Under the pieces are notes generated by a model. The model did no database searches, had not been told where the DNA came from, and saw only the letters and a list, made by a program, of their open reading frames with translations. From contig JAALGZ010000003.1 of assembly GCA_015227615.1 (NCBI GenBank), positions 2,170,001 to 2,234,000 of the forward strand: DNA of 64,000 bases, in the 5' to 3' direction. Origin of the DNA: Labyrinthula sp. Ha. Taxonomy: Eukaryota; Sar; Bigyra; Labyrinthulida; Labyrinthulaceae. Positions within the stretch are counted from its first letter, which is position 1. The number at the start of each line of letters is the position of its first letter. The translations under genes were made by a program, and so were the position numbers. Positions 10,314 to 21,393 of the stretch are shown here, one piece after another.

Positions 10314-13300
10314 CTACTCAGAGAAGAACTCTTGCTTAACAGTAGACAAAATCTCTCTCGTAGGCGCAAATCTTACAAGCTGACCTTGTTCCATCTCCAA
10401 AATTTTATCTGTATCAACAAGCGTGTCTAATCTGTGTGCAATTGTTAAAATTGTGGATTTCGCAAACTCCTGTTTTACCGCTTGCTGTACAAGTTTATCG
10501 GTATTTACATCAACATTACTTGTAGGCTCGTCACATATCAAAATTTTATTGTCAGTACGTAACAAACATCTCGCAAGACTTAGCAACTGCTTTTGACCAG
10601 CGCTTAAACTTTCAGCATCTGTATTCAATAGTTTTTCAACGTCATTGCTCTCATCCACTTTACCGAAAGGCAAAACTTTCTTTGAGTTCTTACTGGTTGG
10701 ACTTTTTTTTGACAGTCTTACATCTGTTAAGGAGTTGAGCAACCCAGATTTTCTGAGTGCAAGAATTAAATCATCCACACAAGCTTCTCCAAAGGGGGTT
10801 ATATTTTCTCTTACAGTACCCTTCAATAATAAAGGGCTCTGTGGGATAATACAGACAGATCTTCTAAGAGTCTGAAGGCCGATTTTTGTTGTATCTCGTC
10901 CGTCTAAGAGTATTTTTCCAGAGCTTGGATCAACCAAGCGCAGTAGAAGAAGAACAATCGAACTTTTGCCTGCACCTGAGCGTCCAATTATTCCAACCTT
11001 TTCAGATGGTTGGATAGTAAAGGAAAGATTTCTAAGAGCCGGTTTCAGTCCTTCCCTATATTGCAGAAAAACATCTTGAAATTCAATCTTTCCTTGGGTT
11101 AACCACTGCTTCTCATCTCCATCCTTTTCCCATTCAGGTTCAGAGGGAAGTGTATCTCCTGCATAGTCTATAACTCTCTCTAAGCTATTAAAACCAGACA
11201 TTACAAGAGTGAAAATATAACCGACATTCAACATAAAATATGGTATCAAGAAGGAGTAGGTTAGTGCTAATCCAGCTCTTTCTGGGGAAAGAGTCTTTCC
11301 CAGGATAATATATAACCCAGTTGATGCAGATATAAACATCGACAATATATAACTCAGAAGCATAGATGTATTAATAATACCCAAACTTAGTATTCCAAAC
11401 CTTGTCCAATCATCCACGCGTTCTTGAAACAACCTGTTAAAAAAACAGTTGAAGCCCATAGTGCGCGATGGTACACTTGACTCCAGGTTTTCTGACAAAG
11501 TTAGTTGCAGGGGTGACATAGCTAGATTTTGCTGTCTCTTTACCACTCGATTCGTTCTATCCACAGCAACAACTTGAAAACAATAGCAAATAGCAGCAAT
11601 ACCCAGGACAATTATTACTGGAGGTACTAAAATGGAAACAATTACCACTTGTGAAAGAAGAACACAAAAAAGTTGATAAAAATTATCTAGAAATCTAGAT
11701 AGATTGAGATCGACATTTGACATGTCAGTAGTAAACCGGGATATAATCCTTCCACTAGATGTTTTCTCAAAGAAGGAAATAGGACAGTGCAAGAGGTTGT
11801 TCACACTAGAATTGTGCAAGCTTGTAGAGCTTCGAACGCCTGCAAGAGAGAAAAGAACAGATGTAGCAATCAAAAAGACAACAAACCCGATAATAGAACT
11901 TGCATAGACAATGACAAATCTGCGATTTTCACCAGAATCAGGATCCTCAATGCCTAACCAGGCAGTAAACCACATATCACTGAATCCTTGCGCTGAGTAG
12001 GTGATTATACCCGCTGTTAGAGAAGCCACAAACAACGGAAACCCCATTCCTGATATGAATTTTTGGACAACATTGAATTTAAGTGATCCTTGTTGATTGT
12101 AATCCTCATCAACTAAGTCATCATCATTAGGATCCTTGTTGTCTAATTCTTCTTGTGGCTTCTTATCTGAATGATCGGGTTCCGTTTCATCTTCATTTAG
12201 AGTGGAAACTTGTTCCCTTTTTCGCGAAATATCTTTGTAGTACGGGTCTGAAGATGGTAAAATGTTTTCTAGCTTTCCTTTGTTCATTTCAGCAATATAG
12301 TCAAAGCGTTCCAAATACTTGACCTGGTTGAGAACCATAATGAGACCATTTCCGTGACTTTTCATGTGCTCCATGAAAACATTTTCAAACAGTTCATCTG
12401 CAACATCTCCATCAACAGCAGCTAATGGATCATCTGCCAGTAACAGAACATTTTTTCTTTGTTTACAAAAGTAAACCGATCGAGCTATTGCAATTCGTTG
12501 TTGCTGTCCTCCTGAAATGTTAATTCCGCGTTCTCCAACCATAGTATTGATTCCGTAAGTGAGGTGGTTTAAGTCCTTAACAAGAGTAGATTTCTTAATT
12601 GATTCTTGAAACTCAGATTCAACAGGGTTTTCTGTCATGGTGACGTTTTCTCGTATCGACCCATTAAGAACGAAAGGTTTCTGCGAAATGTAGGATATAC
12701 TGCTGTAAGGAACTGATTTATTTACAGAGTTCCCTGGAATGTAACTAAGTTGATCAAGCAGCGTAAGCAATAAGGAGGTTGTTCCAGATCCAACACCTCC
12801 TATGATTGCTAAGCTCCTACCTTTAGCAATATTTAAGTCGACAGACAAATGAAACCTATCATTATTTGGCCATGAACAGGAAGCAATGAGTCTCAAAGAA
12901 TCTTCATTCTCAATTGCTTCTGGGGTAGATTTCTTTTGACCAAGAGTTTCTGGTTCCATTAACTTTGGAGAAGGTAGCTCAGGTTGATTCAAAAATTTCT
13001 CAATTCTCTTGAAAGACACATTCATAGCAGCAATGTATGTAATGCTTTCAGGGAGGATGATTAATGTCAATCTTAGTGCTAAAAAAACATTCAGCGCGGC
13101 AAAAAGATCGGCAGGAATAACTTCTTGACCAGAGAGTGCAAAAAAGATGAAACTAACTGCAGCACAAATGACAGGGCTTGCACGGCCAAGCTGTACACCA
13201 GATTGAGCGAGGATTCTATATCTTGCAAGACACTTCATCTCTTCTAATCTGCTTTCGGCAATTTTCTTTATGAAAGGTTTCTCCCAGGCACAAAGTTTCA

Positions 13301-14108
13301 CTGCTTTGATTCCCGATATCATTTGCCGAAGTAAACTCAATCTAGTACTTGCGGCCTCGAGATCTTTCTCTTCAGCTTCTGCTGCAAGTTTAGAGATAAG
13401 CAAATTTCCAGCCATCATAAGAAGCATCATAACAATTCCAACAAGACTTGCTTTTCCTAGTGTGAAAACTAGAACAGCAATTCCAGAAAGGAGACCAGTG
13501 AGAGCAAAGAAAAATAAGCAGAAGAAGCGTAAATTTTCCATAACTCTATATACATCATTTCCAACAAGAGATATGACATCGCCGGAGTTTCCCGCAATGG
13601 ATAATCTTTGACTTTTCTGATGAACCAGTGCAGAAAATCCTGTAAACATTTTATGAGCCAATATATCAGAAATCGAATGTTTTATTACAACAATGGCCCA
13701 TCCTTCCATAAAAAGCGCCCCAACAAGAATAAAAAGTAATATTAGAGCTTCTTTTCGATCATACTCGTCGGACTGAAGCAAATCAACAAGTTCTCGAAGT
13801 AGAAGTGGACGAATTACAACTGAAAAAAGACCACCTCCAAAGGAAGCAATCAATCCAGTGCTAAGTTCCCGCTTTGAAAGTTTCTTAACAACATGGTATA
13901 AACTCCGTTTCTCTGCCCAGGCAGCCTTGGCTTCAGGAATAACGTTCTCGGACTTTAACTCAGAGGGAAGTTTGAAGAACCTTTTTCTATCACCTTGCAC
14001 AACAGCTTCCAGCTTTTGTGTTGCCCCAAGGAATAAAGTTGGGAGCGCCCATAACAACAAATACTCATTTAAGAATGATCTCATTTTCTCATCTTTCTTT
14101 TTATTCAT
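10314..14108 (-). CDS. ABC transporter, ABCC (MRP/CFTR) type, full-length, with degenerate NBD1
   Basis: 1264 residues from the ATG at 14108 (a longer frame starts at TTG). Layout is TMD1 (about 85-370), NBD1 (about 405-620), an acidic linker (about 630-675), TMD2 (about 685-985) and NBD2 (about 1005-1250). There is no N-terminal TMD0, as in short ABCC proteins such as MRP4. NBD2 is intact: Walker A GRSGAGKSS, signature LSAGQ, Walker B ILICDEP, switch His in IAHRLD. NBD1 has GGVGSGTTS with Thr in place of the Walker A Lys (codon at 12780-12782), ISGGQ, LLADDP with Asp at the catalytic Glu position, and Asn in place of the switch His (VLNQ). Asp at that Glu position is normal in ABCC; loss of the Lys is not. 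It is likely a membrane exporter of organic anions or conjugates; substrate unknown. Confidence 0.95.
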   Translation of the reverse strand: MNKKKDEKMRSFLNEYLLLWALPTLFLGATQKLEAVVQGDRKRFFKLPSELKSENVIPEAKAAWAEKRSLYHVVKKLSKRELSTGLIASFGGGLFSVVIRPLLLRELVDLLQSDEYDRKEALILLFILVGALFMEGWAIVVIKHSISDILAHKMFTGFSALVHQKSQRLSIAGNSGDVISLVGNDVYRVMENLRFFCLFFFALTGLLSGIAVLVFTLGKASLVGIVMMLLMMAGNLLISKLAAEAEEKDLEAASTRLSLLRQMISGIKAVKLCAWEKPFIKKIAESRLEEMKCLARYRILAQSGVQLGRASPVICAAVSFIFFALSGQEVIPADLFAALNVFLALRLTLIILPESITYIAAMNVSFKRIEKFLNQPELPSPKLMEPETLGQKKSTPEAIENEDSLRLIASCSWPNNDRFHLSVDLNIAKGRSLAIIGGVGSGTTSLLLTLLDQLSYIPGNSVNKSVPYSSISYISQKPFVLNGSIRENVTMTENPVESEFQESIKKSTLVKDLNHLTYGINTMVGERGINISGGQQQRIAIARSVYFCKQRKNVLLLADDPLAAVDGDVADELFENVFMEHMKSHGNGLIMVLNQVKYLERFDYIAEMNKGKLENILPSSDPYYKDISRKREQVSTLNEDETEPDHSDKKPQEELDNKDPNDDDLVDEDYNQQGSLKFNVVQKFISGMGFPLFVASLTAGIITYSAQGFSDMWFTAWLGIEDPDSGENRRFVIVYASSIIGFVVFLIATSVLFSLAGVRSSTSLHNSSVNNLLHCPISFFEKTSSGRIISRFTTDMSNVDLNLSRFLDNFYQLFCVLLSQVVIVSILVPPVIIVLGIAAICYCFQVVAVDRTNRVVKRQQNLAMSPLQLTLSENLESSVPSRTMGFNCFFNRLFQERVDDWTRFGILSLGIINTSMLLSYILSMFISASTGLYIILGKTLSPERAGLALTYSFLIPYFMLNVGYIFTLVMSGFNSLERVIDYAGDTLPSEPEWEKDGDEKQWLTQGKIEFQDVFLQYREGLKPALRNLSFTIQPSEKVGIIGRSGAGKSSIVLLLLRLVDPSSGKILLDGRDTTKIGLQTLRRSVCIIPQSPLLLKGTVRENITPFGEACVDDLILALRKSGLLNSLTDVRLSKKSPTSKNSKKVLPFGKVDESNDVEKLLNTDAESLSAGQKQLLSLARCLLRTDNKILICDEPTSNVDVNTDKLVQQAVKQEFAKSTILTIAHRLDTLVDTDKILEMEQGQLVRFAPTREILSTVKQEFFSE

Positions 14109-14427
14109 TTCAGTTTTACTCAAAGTTTAAACGGTCAAAATTTAAGTGTGCGTTGGATAACCGCTAGCCTTGGGCAGCTCCAAATATATCTACTGTGATT
14201 CTAACGTTATGACATATCTGGTTGAATTCCAGGGTATTAATGGAATTGGAATAATTCTGTTATTGCTCTCGTCATTTCTGGTGCTGAATGGACTGGTAGG
14301 AAATATAAAGCTATTTCAGTGAAATTTCGCAGTAATACTAAAAGCTTTTGCTTCTTTAGGAGAGAAATTCTGGTTAAGGAAGAAACTGAACTTGACTTGT
14401 TTATTTGGGAATGAGAAATAGGAAACA

Positions 14428-14448
14428 AAGAAGAAGAAGAAGAAGAAG
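14428..14448 (+). repeat. (AAG)7 microsatellite
   Basis: Seven perfect AAG units followed by TAG, in otherwise non-repetitive DNA about 320 bp upstream of the ABC transporter start. Confidence 0.9.
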
Positions 14449-15182
14449 TAGAAACTAGCGAGAGATATTTGTTCGTTCTGTCAATGTGTTCAGCAAGCTA
14501 ACGAAGTCTATGTAACATATAACCCTTAATGAAAGTAATAAACTTCTCTGTTCGAGCAACCCCTCTATGCAGAGGCAAGAAAAATAATATAATGGATTTG
14601 AAACTTTTTTCTAACTGATATTCTTTATATAGCGCTATTTGACTCCTTAAAGGTTTAAGACACGTAAACTTCAACGTCGTTGGTTAGAAATTGCCTTTCT
14701 GGCCACGAACTTGAAACTGATTTAATCTATCTAACTCTAGAATGAGTATTTGGGTTCATTTCCACGGACGTTCTACTCTCCTCTACACCTCATTACTTCT
14801 ATGAAATTTTCTCTTTGTAATATTTGTACTTTCTGTCTCTGGTAGTATTCTATGGCATAGGCTTGATCCCGATCTGCTTGAAAATCCTGTTGTTTTTGTA
14901 ACTATTACTTCAGAAATAAAATTTCCCAAAGTTTTTCAGTAGGGAAACTTCCCCTTGTAGGTTACATAGGAGTCTAACAATTTAACAACTATCTTATTAT
15001 ATTAATTTCAATAGTCACACACCCAAACATGTGCTCATGCAGTAACATTATTAGAGTCCTTGCTTCCACGTCTTCCACAAACAACTAACATTAAGTACTC
15101 TCTTGAACAGGGCTACAACTGAACTCCCATCCATAGGAACAACCATAGACCCCCAATATGTGGTATATAGTAAGCCTTCAGA

Positions 15183-15206
15183 AGTAAGCAGTGATTGCTG
15201 CTTACT
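15183..15206 (+). repeat. Hairpin with 9-bp perfect stem
   Basis: AGTAAGCAG, loop TGATTG, CTGCTTACT, in the gene-free stretch upstream of the ABC transporter. Confidence 0.65.
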
Positions 15207-18200
15207 CCGTGTAATGCTGTAAGACGTCAGTGATGATATGGCTACATAAAGGCAATATATATAGGGAGTGAATCAATATTCTGCACATGAACCGGTAGCC
15301 TGACCAAAGTTCCCCAAAGACATCGTAAACATTCATAGATGCCAGCACGTTTCCGTAGAGCTTTTAGGTTCTACAAAATTATTTTTGAGTGCGTATTTGG
15401 ACTTGCCTACATGATCCATTTTCTATTAACATTCAAATAAAATTCGAATGTTTCATAAATGGTGGCTGTCGGCCCGGGTACTATCCGGAAATACTAGAAA
15501 AGATGAATGATTTCCAGGGAAGCTCTAGACTTTAATTCACAAGAATCTTGAATAGAACCTCCTGCGAGGATAGAGCAAAGTATAATCAGTTGATAAAGGA
15601 AATATCACCTGGTTCAGCTGACGGAAGATCCATTAACCCAGGGGGTAGAATCATAAACTTTCTCAATAGATGATTAACTCTACAGGACAGAGTTTTTTAG
15701 CTTTCTTAACTTAAAAAAAAAATGAAGATAATTAAAAAAATATAGAGAAAAACTAAGAAAAAGACAAACTGTCAGAGGGAATCTAATTGGGTTACTCATG
15801 CAGCTTAAGTATTCTGCCGAAGTACAGGATGCTAAGATTTCATCACCCATACACAAGGATATGGGAGATTAACGGTCATTGTCACGTTCTCACTTCAAAT
15901 AAATAAATGCTTAAATCTAAGATGCAATTACTCTTATGGATATAGTGTTGTGGTTGGTTAAAACTCCATTCTTTCACTAAACCTGAGAACGTTTTCTTGA
16001 TCTTCAGTACTGCTTTAATAACTATTCTAGCGACTTGAAAATGGTAGCATCTGCTGTAGCTAGCATCTCATCTAATGGGAGCTCATTGTTTCAGTTTTTG
16101 AATCCCCATTCTCATTCAAGTTTTAAATAACTACATTCTAACTGACTAGAAGCAGGGAAAATAAATATAGATTGTATTCCCCATACATTAATCCATCCAT
16201 ACTAAAATTTACCTTTAATTCTAGTGGACGTTTAACCAAGCTATATAATAAATATAAGGTATCTCCAAATGGTATGCTGTTCTTTTCTTCAATATGACCT
16301 TTTTTCCTGAATAAGCTTAACCTAGGCTTGCTTCACCATATTTGATCAATATTTAGTGGAAGTACCTGTATCAATATCTGCGCTACCAAAATCACACCCA
16401 GGAAAACGAAATTATTCTTTTCATCCTTGATGCATGTACATACCATAGACCTTCGCGTATTTTTTTCATTTAAATAATTCTTTTGGGGCTCTGGATTGAG
16501 TATTGATGCACTTCACCCTCTGTTGTCTACTTCACATCCCATAAATTCATGCTAGAGATTCGTGGTGACTTCAAAAGAAAACATTTTCATTTCTTCAATA
16601 TTGCTTTGTTTCGTAGAAGTATTTATAAAATTTCTACTAAGCGGAATTTATTATATTTATAGGTTTAAGTTTTCCTGTGTGTTTTAGGTAGATGAAGCTT
16701 TAACTTAATTAGCTAAGCTTGTTGAATGGTTCCGGTCTTAACATTGTTGCATCAGAAAAGATAAATCTATATTCTAAGAAAGGAAAACATGACCCCATAA
16801 GGATAATCCTTGACTCTTCTTTGTTATTTTCTTTTTATTTTCCACCTTCCTTTTCAACTCAACAAGATGAATTTCCATGAAAGACCGGCTGCTGGAAGAA
16901 AAGTTTCATTGACTTTATATTATCATTGTTAGGGCAATTTGTTTCGATATAGATGATTTCTATGTCTATATATGATTTTAGTGATGTCTCATTGAAACAT
17001 ATAAATAAATTTACTCATTACCGGTCGAAGGCAGTGCTTTTGGGTTTATACAGCACTTTGTATGCTATTGTGGTGTCAGCTACACTGTGAAGAGGACCCA
17101 GTCATGGATCGTAAATGAGCTCCGACTCATTTTTCATGTGAATTCTTTTCACTAAAGAGTGCTATGCTATCTGCCTTGATCTAGACTATGCTAAAACACG
17201 CTTTATTTCTTAGACATTGAAGTGCTTAAATTGGTGTTGGGAATAGAGGTGCTGAGTAAGTCCTCATTGATATGCTTTCAAGTATATTAAGAAGTATTCC
17301 GGGTGACTGGATGAGAATGTACTTCCATTTAACTCAAGAAAGAGCAAATTATTGTGGACAACATTTAATAAAGTTTGTGGGAGTGTTAGGGCAAGGAGAA
17401 AAATACTAATGAAAAGTTTTGAGTGCGGATTTACCTAGAGTTTTGGAGTCAGGAATAAGCAGCTCGTTGAATAGTTAACTTACTATTTCTGATGAACCTT
17501 TAAGGATTTTAATATGAATTCACGAGGAAACTGAGTTTTATGGCTGAGTTTTGAATTTCCTCCATATATCGAGGATCTATGTCGAGGCAGTTTCAGTTCG
17601 ATGACCCTCAACTCCTCCAGGAGGAATTTTCCTCATTCTGCGCCCCAAATTGGGAATATAAGTTAATTATCAACACCCTTCTTATGAAGTTCTTTAAGTG
17701 TTGGAATACTAAGTCAGCGCTAATTCAAATATTCTTTTTTTTCATCTCCAAGGCAGCAATTTTCGTACGTATTGTTTATATCTATTGGGATTTCATTTTA
17801 TCCACATCTTTTAGCATTACAAGAAACATAAAGGTAGCCTGTTGTAGGAAACTGCTTATAGATTTGGGTTGCCTAAAGAGAAAAATCAACCATCAACTCA
17901 ACTAAAACCTTATAATAGTGGAATACCCAAAAAGAAACTAATTATCCTGTGACAAGTATTCAATCCACAAGAAATTATCAACCTTCATTATCATTAAACT
18001 ATACTTAGGTATTTTCCAACAAGAGATAGATCTTTATTGAAAGGTTAAAAAATATAGAGTATTGCTCTCTGAACTCAGGTAACAAAACATTTTCAAATAT
18101 TTATTCTCTAATTTTCATTTGTTTTTCTATAACATCCTTTTTTGTTTTAAAGTTGAAACCATTCTTGAACTACAATATTTGATTTCACGCCCGACTCTCT

Positions 18201-18284
18201 CAAAATCATATATAAATATATCAGTAATAACATAAAAACTATCATATATTTTCAGTAAAATTATCTATCAATACCGAATACTTT

Positions 18285-18296
18285 AATGGCCCAAAT
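18285..18296 (+). promoter_or_regulatory. Variant of the TGCCCAAAAT motif upstream of the first EGF-7TM gene
   Basis: AATGGCCCAAAT is close to the exact TGCCCAAAAT found before other genes. It lies about 80 bp upstream of the ATG at 18377. Support is by similarity only. Confidence 0.25.
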
Positions 18297-18376
18297 ATCT
18301 CAGCTGTATTTTAACTTACACAACTGACTCTAATAAATAATTCAGAACACTAGGTTGAAAGAAAACAAACCAAACA

Positions 18377-19482
18377 ATGTCAACATCAGACCCAAACTGC
18401 CCTTGTGGATTAACAGGAGAAAATTGCACAGAACTTGTTGATGGGTTGAAATCTTTAGATCAAGCTCTTCAAGACTTCTGCTCACCAGATTTCTCGGGCG
18501 GGTGTATTATTTCAGACACACAAGGTGCAAGCTGTGACTGTGATTGTGGATATGAAGGGGATTTGTGTGATGAGAAGATTGATCCTTTATCCTTTAACTG
18601 GGGTACTTGTCGCATTTTTATTCACTTTTAGTTCTTTGCATATTAATCCCACTAATGGTAATCCTTTTGGCGTTGAACCGGATAGGAAACTTGAGCGAAT
18701 ACAACAAAGAAATATTCAGCTCAAGTCCTAAAGGTCTAGTCGAGCCTAATTATACTTTCGTTTCTCCTAAATTACTTTTAATTTTTCGCCTGCTGATGCT
18801 CATGCTTGGACTTGTTGTTTTAGGTAGATCACTAGATCGTGCTGGTATTTTAATTTTTGGTGCTTTTACAATTTGGAACTGGACTTTCTTCACATGCATC
18901 TTTCTTTCTGGCTTCGCGCTTTCAATGAAACACCATGGAATAAAATATGAAGATGCAAGTGTTACTGATAGCGACTTAGATGATGAAACATTCTCCTCAT
19001 GGGAGCAGCTGCATTACATTGCCGTTGAAGTAGAGTTTCCATCTACCATTCTCATTGCGTTAGTCGTTTGGGTTGTACTTCTTCCAGTAGCACGAGAAAC
19101 TGATGATGAAGGAAGATTGCTTCATTTTAATAGCTACATGTTTCATGCAGCAAATGTTGGGTTCATGTACATCGAAATCTTGTGTACCAACATTAAAATT
19201 CACATTCGACATTTTTGGTATGTACTTTTATGGGTAGGATGCTACAGCTTGTTCCATGGAGTTCTGATGGTGATCTTTGAAGTCATGGACGAACCGCATT
19301 GCCCTGTTTATCCTTTCTTAAACTTAGGAACTCCCTTCTTCGTCGCTTGGCTACTAGGAGTGCTCGTGGTCTATATAATCTGTTATATTCTTTCTATAGC
19401 CCTTACCTTCTGGAAACGTGAACGTAATTCTTATGACAAAAAGTATTTAGATGATAAAATAGATGTCGAAATTTCAACTTAA
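18377..19482 (+). CDS. EGF-like / seven-TM membrane protein, copy A (two exons)
   Basis: Exon 1 is 18377-18602, exon 2 is 18632-19482; joined they give 358 residues. The 29-nt GT-AG intron restores one frame exactly at the point where the protein changes from Cys-rich to membrane. Residues about 8-67 form a Cys-rich EGF-like module with a CxCG start and a CDCDCGYEGDLC end. Seven hydrophobic segments follow. The last three, with an H-x-x-N motif, a central Y-S-x-F-H-G segment and a YPFLN-x-G-x-P loop, resemble the rolling-stone / FAR-17a (AIG1) membrane families; that link is tentative. No signal peptide is visible, so the first TM would have to place the EGF module outside. A paralogue follows at once (19580). 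Confidence 0.82.
18603..18631 (+). other. 29-nt spliceosomal intron in EGF-7TM copy A
   Basis: GTACTT...CACTTTTAG. Removing it joins the EGF-like frame to the membrane frame in phase 1 (Trp, then a GTT Val codon, then Leu-Cys-Ile). The paralogue has an intron of the same length, phase and protein position, which makes this call secure. Confidence 0.9.
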
Positions 19483-19579
19483 ATTATCTTTCATTATTTT
19501 TCTTAACGGCTATCTTTTTTTGGTTCTTTCTCGACCACCCAGGAGTGTTTTTAACGGACAAGAAGAACGGGAACAAGAA

Positions 19580-20715
19580 ATGAATACATTCTTACAAGAA
19601 CAAGATTGCGCTTGCGGATTAACAGGAATAGACTGCGATATTCTTGAAAATGGATTAGAATCTCTAGATCAAGCTATGTCTGAACTATGTGAAGCATCTG
19701 GGTTTCTTAAGTGTGCAATATCGTCCACTTTTGGTGCTTCTTGCGTCTGCTCTTGTGGATTTCGGGGCGAATTTTGCGAAGATGAGAAATCAATCACAAA
19801 CTACAATTATGGTAAAATGAATTTTGCAAATTATTTTTAGCTGTCGGAATTTTGCTTCCTGTTATCATGGTCTTGTTTACTGAAGCTTTACGTCGATGGA
19901 CAAGCAAATTGAAATATGGAACCAATTTTTCAGAACTAAGTACAACTTGGATGTGTTTCCCTTTAAGTTTTTTACTCGCTTCTCGTGTATCTTCAGGAAT
20001 GTTTTGTTTCTTTTTAATATTTTTTCTACTTCGAGAAGACAGTTTTTTCTTTTATGGAGAACTTTCAGGATGGAATTTACTTGTTGCACTTTTTTCTTTT
20101 ATAGTTGGAAGTTTCTTATCACTAAAACAAACTTTTCCAGATATTAAACCTTCTTATATGACAACTTTATCAATTGATGATGATTCTCCTGCCTTTTTGT
20201 ATAAAATCTATCCACGTTTTCTTTCCATTCTCACTTCTTCTTCTGTTGTTTCATCTATCTTAATTTGGTACTTGAGATATGAAGAGCTAAAAAAGATTGG
20301 ACAGGAAGATCATTTATTTAAATTTTCAAGTATTTGCATGAATATTATTTTACCCAGTTTAATTATTTTTGATTTTTTGGTATCAAGGACGAGATTTTAT
20401 GTTGCATATGTTGTGGAAGTAATTGTTTTTAGCAATTTCTATCTTTTTTTTCATGCGATTTTTCTTATGTTTAAAAAGATGAACGAAGCTGATTTATGTG
20501 GATTTTATGATGAGTTAGATTTAGACAACGAATTCTATGGAGTCAAAGCTTTAGTGTTTGTTCTCGCCTTTGCAATGTCCTTTTTAGTCTTGATGTTATT
20601 GAGCAAATTAAAACCAAAAGAGAAAGATGACATAAAACAAAGAAAAAAAAAAGCTATTCAAAATATGAAAAATAATGTCGGACACCAGCTAGCACAATCT
20701 GGTGTCTCTGTTTAA
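19580..20715 (+). CDS. EGF-like / seven-TM membrane protein, copy B (two exons)
   Basis: Exon 1 is 19580-19811, exon 2 is 19841-20715; joined they give 368 residues. The N-terminal Cys-rich module aligns with copy A throughout (C-x-CGLTG, then a G-L-x-SLDQA-type segment, then GASC-x-C-x-CG). About seven hydrophobic segments follow and the C-terminal tail is Lys-rich. I chose the ATG at 19580 because the start then matches copy A and is preceded by AACAAGAA. An in-frame ATG at 19463 would add 39 residues resembling a signal peptide (hydrophobic run ending near SRPP) but would overlap the end of copy A by 20 bp. Copies A and B are a tandem duplication 97 bp apart. Ligand and role are unknown. 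Confidence 0.82.
19812..19840 (+). other. 29-nt spliceosomal intron in EGF-7TM copy B
   Basis: GTAAAATG...TATTTTTAG. Phase 1, same place as in copy A, joining the Cys-rich module to the first membrane segment (Ala-Val-Gly-Ile-Leu-Leu-Pro). Confidence 0.9.
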
Positions 20716-21393
20716 TTTAACTAGTAGAATAGTTGAAGCACAAAGTTTGTTCCTTAACGGTTAAATTATTTCGGTTTGTCGATGCCAGAAACGGACATAA
20801 ATTTCTTTCCTGAAAGAGAAATTTTCTTTAGTTGAGAATACGAAAAGGTGTAGATAAAACAATATGTTTCTAGAATTCTTTTAACGTAGACAAACTGTTT
20901 TAAAAAGACAAGAAACTGGGCTTAGGTGGAACAGGAAGTATTCTATCGGCGGGAGTACATGAAAACTGCACAATAAGTGTGTAAGTTATACACTATTGGA
21001 TAGTTTAGTTTCCTACCTGAAGTAAACCAACTCTTTTTTGTGACTTATTGTTCTAACTTTATCCGTTAAAAGGTTGGTTAGTTTAGATTTCTCGAATCTC
21101 AAACTTAAGCATTTCAAAACCAATATCATGAATTTGCTCTCGTAATTTCTTCTCTTTATATTAAACATATTGTAGATTTCTCGAACAAGGTTTCAAAACC
21201 AATACAAGATTTTTCTTTGAGAGATTATTCTGTTAAAAAAAAACAGTTCCAATATTTTTTCTTTGTGTGTTATCTTGCCCAACAAAATATAGAACGAAAG
21301 AAAAGGGGGAGCTGTGCACAGTGTACAATAAATAAAAAATTTAAGAGTTTCCCCCACAAATAAAACTCGAATAAAAGATAAACAAGGATTAAA
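20716..21393. other. Intergenic stretch with leader of the 21394 gene
   Basis: No gene seen. TTGCCCAACAAAATATA at 21275-21291 resembles the recurrent TGCCCAAAAT motif and lies about 110 bp before the next start codon. Confidence 0.45.

Larger units (their letters stand above)
14109..18376. other. Gene-free stretch, about 4.3 kb
   Basis: Holds the 5' flanks of the ABC transporter (minus) and the first EGF-7TM gene (plus). I see no conserved protein in any frame. Frames at 14237 (63 codons, minus) and 17579 (108 codons, plus) have composition typical of chance ORFs. A perfect 9-bp hairpin lies at 15183-15206 and an AAG repeat at 14428-14448. Confidence 0.5.

Noticed and set aside
17579-17905. 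108-codon ATG-started frame on the plus strand
   Set aside because: The first 28 residues look protein-like but the rest is Ile/Phe/Lys-rich chance sequence; no leader composition or neighbour support.
19852-20715. Separate membrane-protein gene starting at 19852
   Set aside because: It begins at TTG, and a 29-nt intron joins it cleanly to the Cys-rich exon before it, as in the paralogue.
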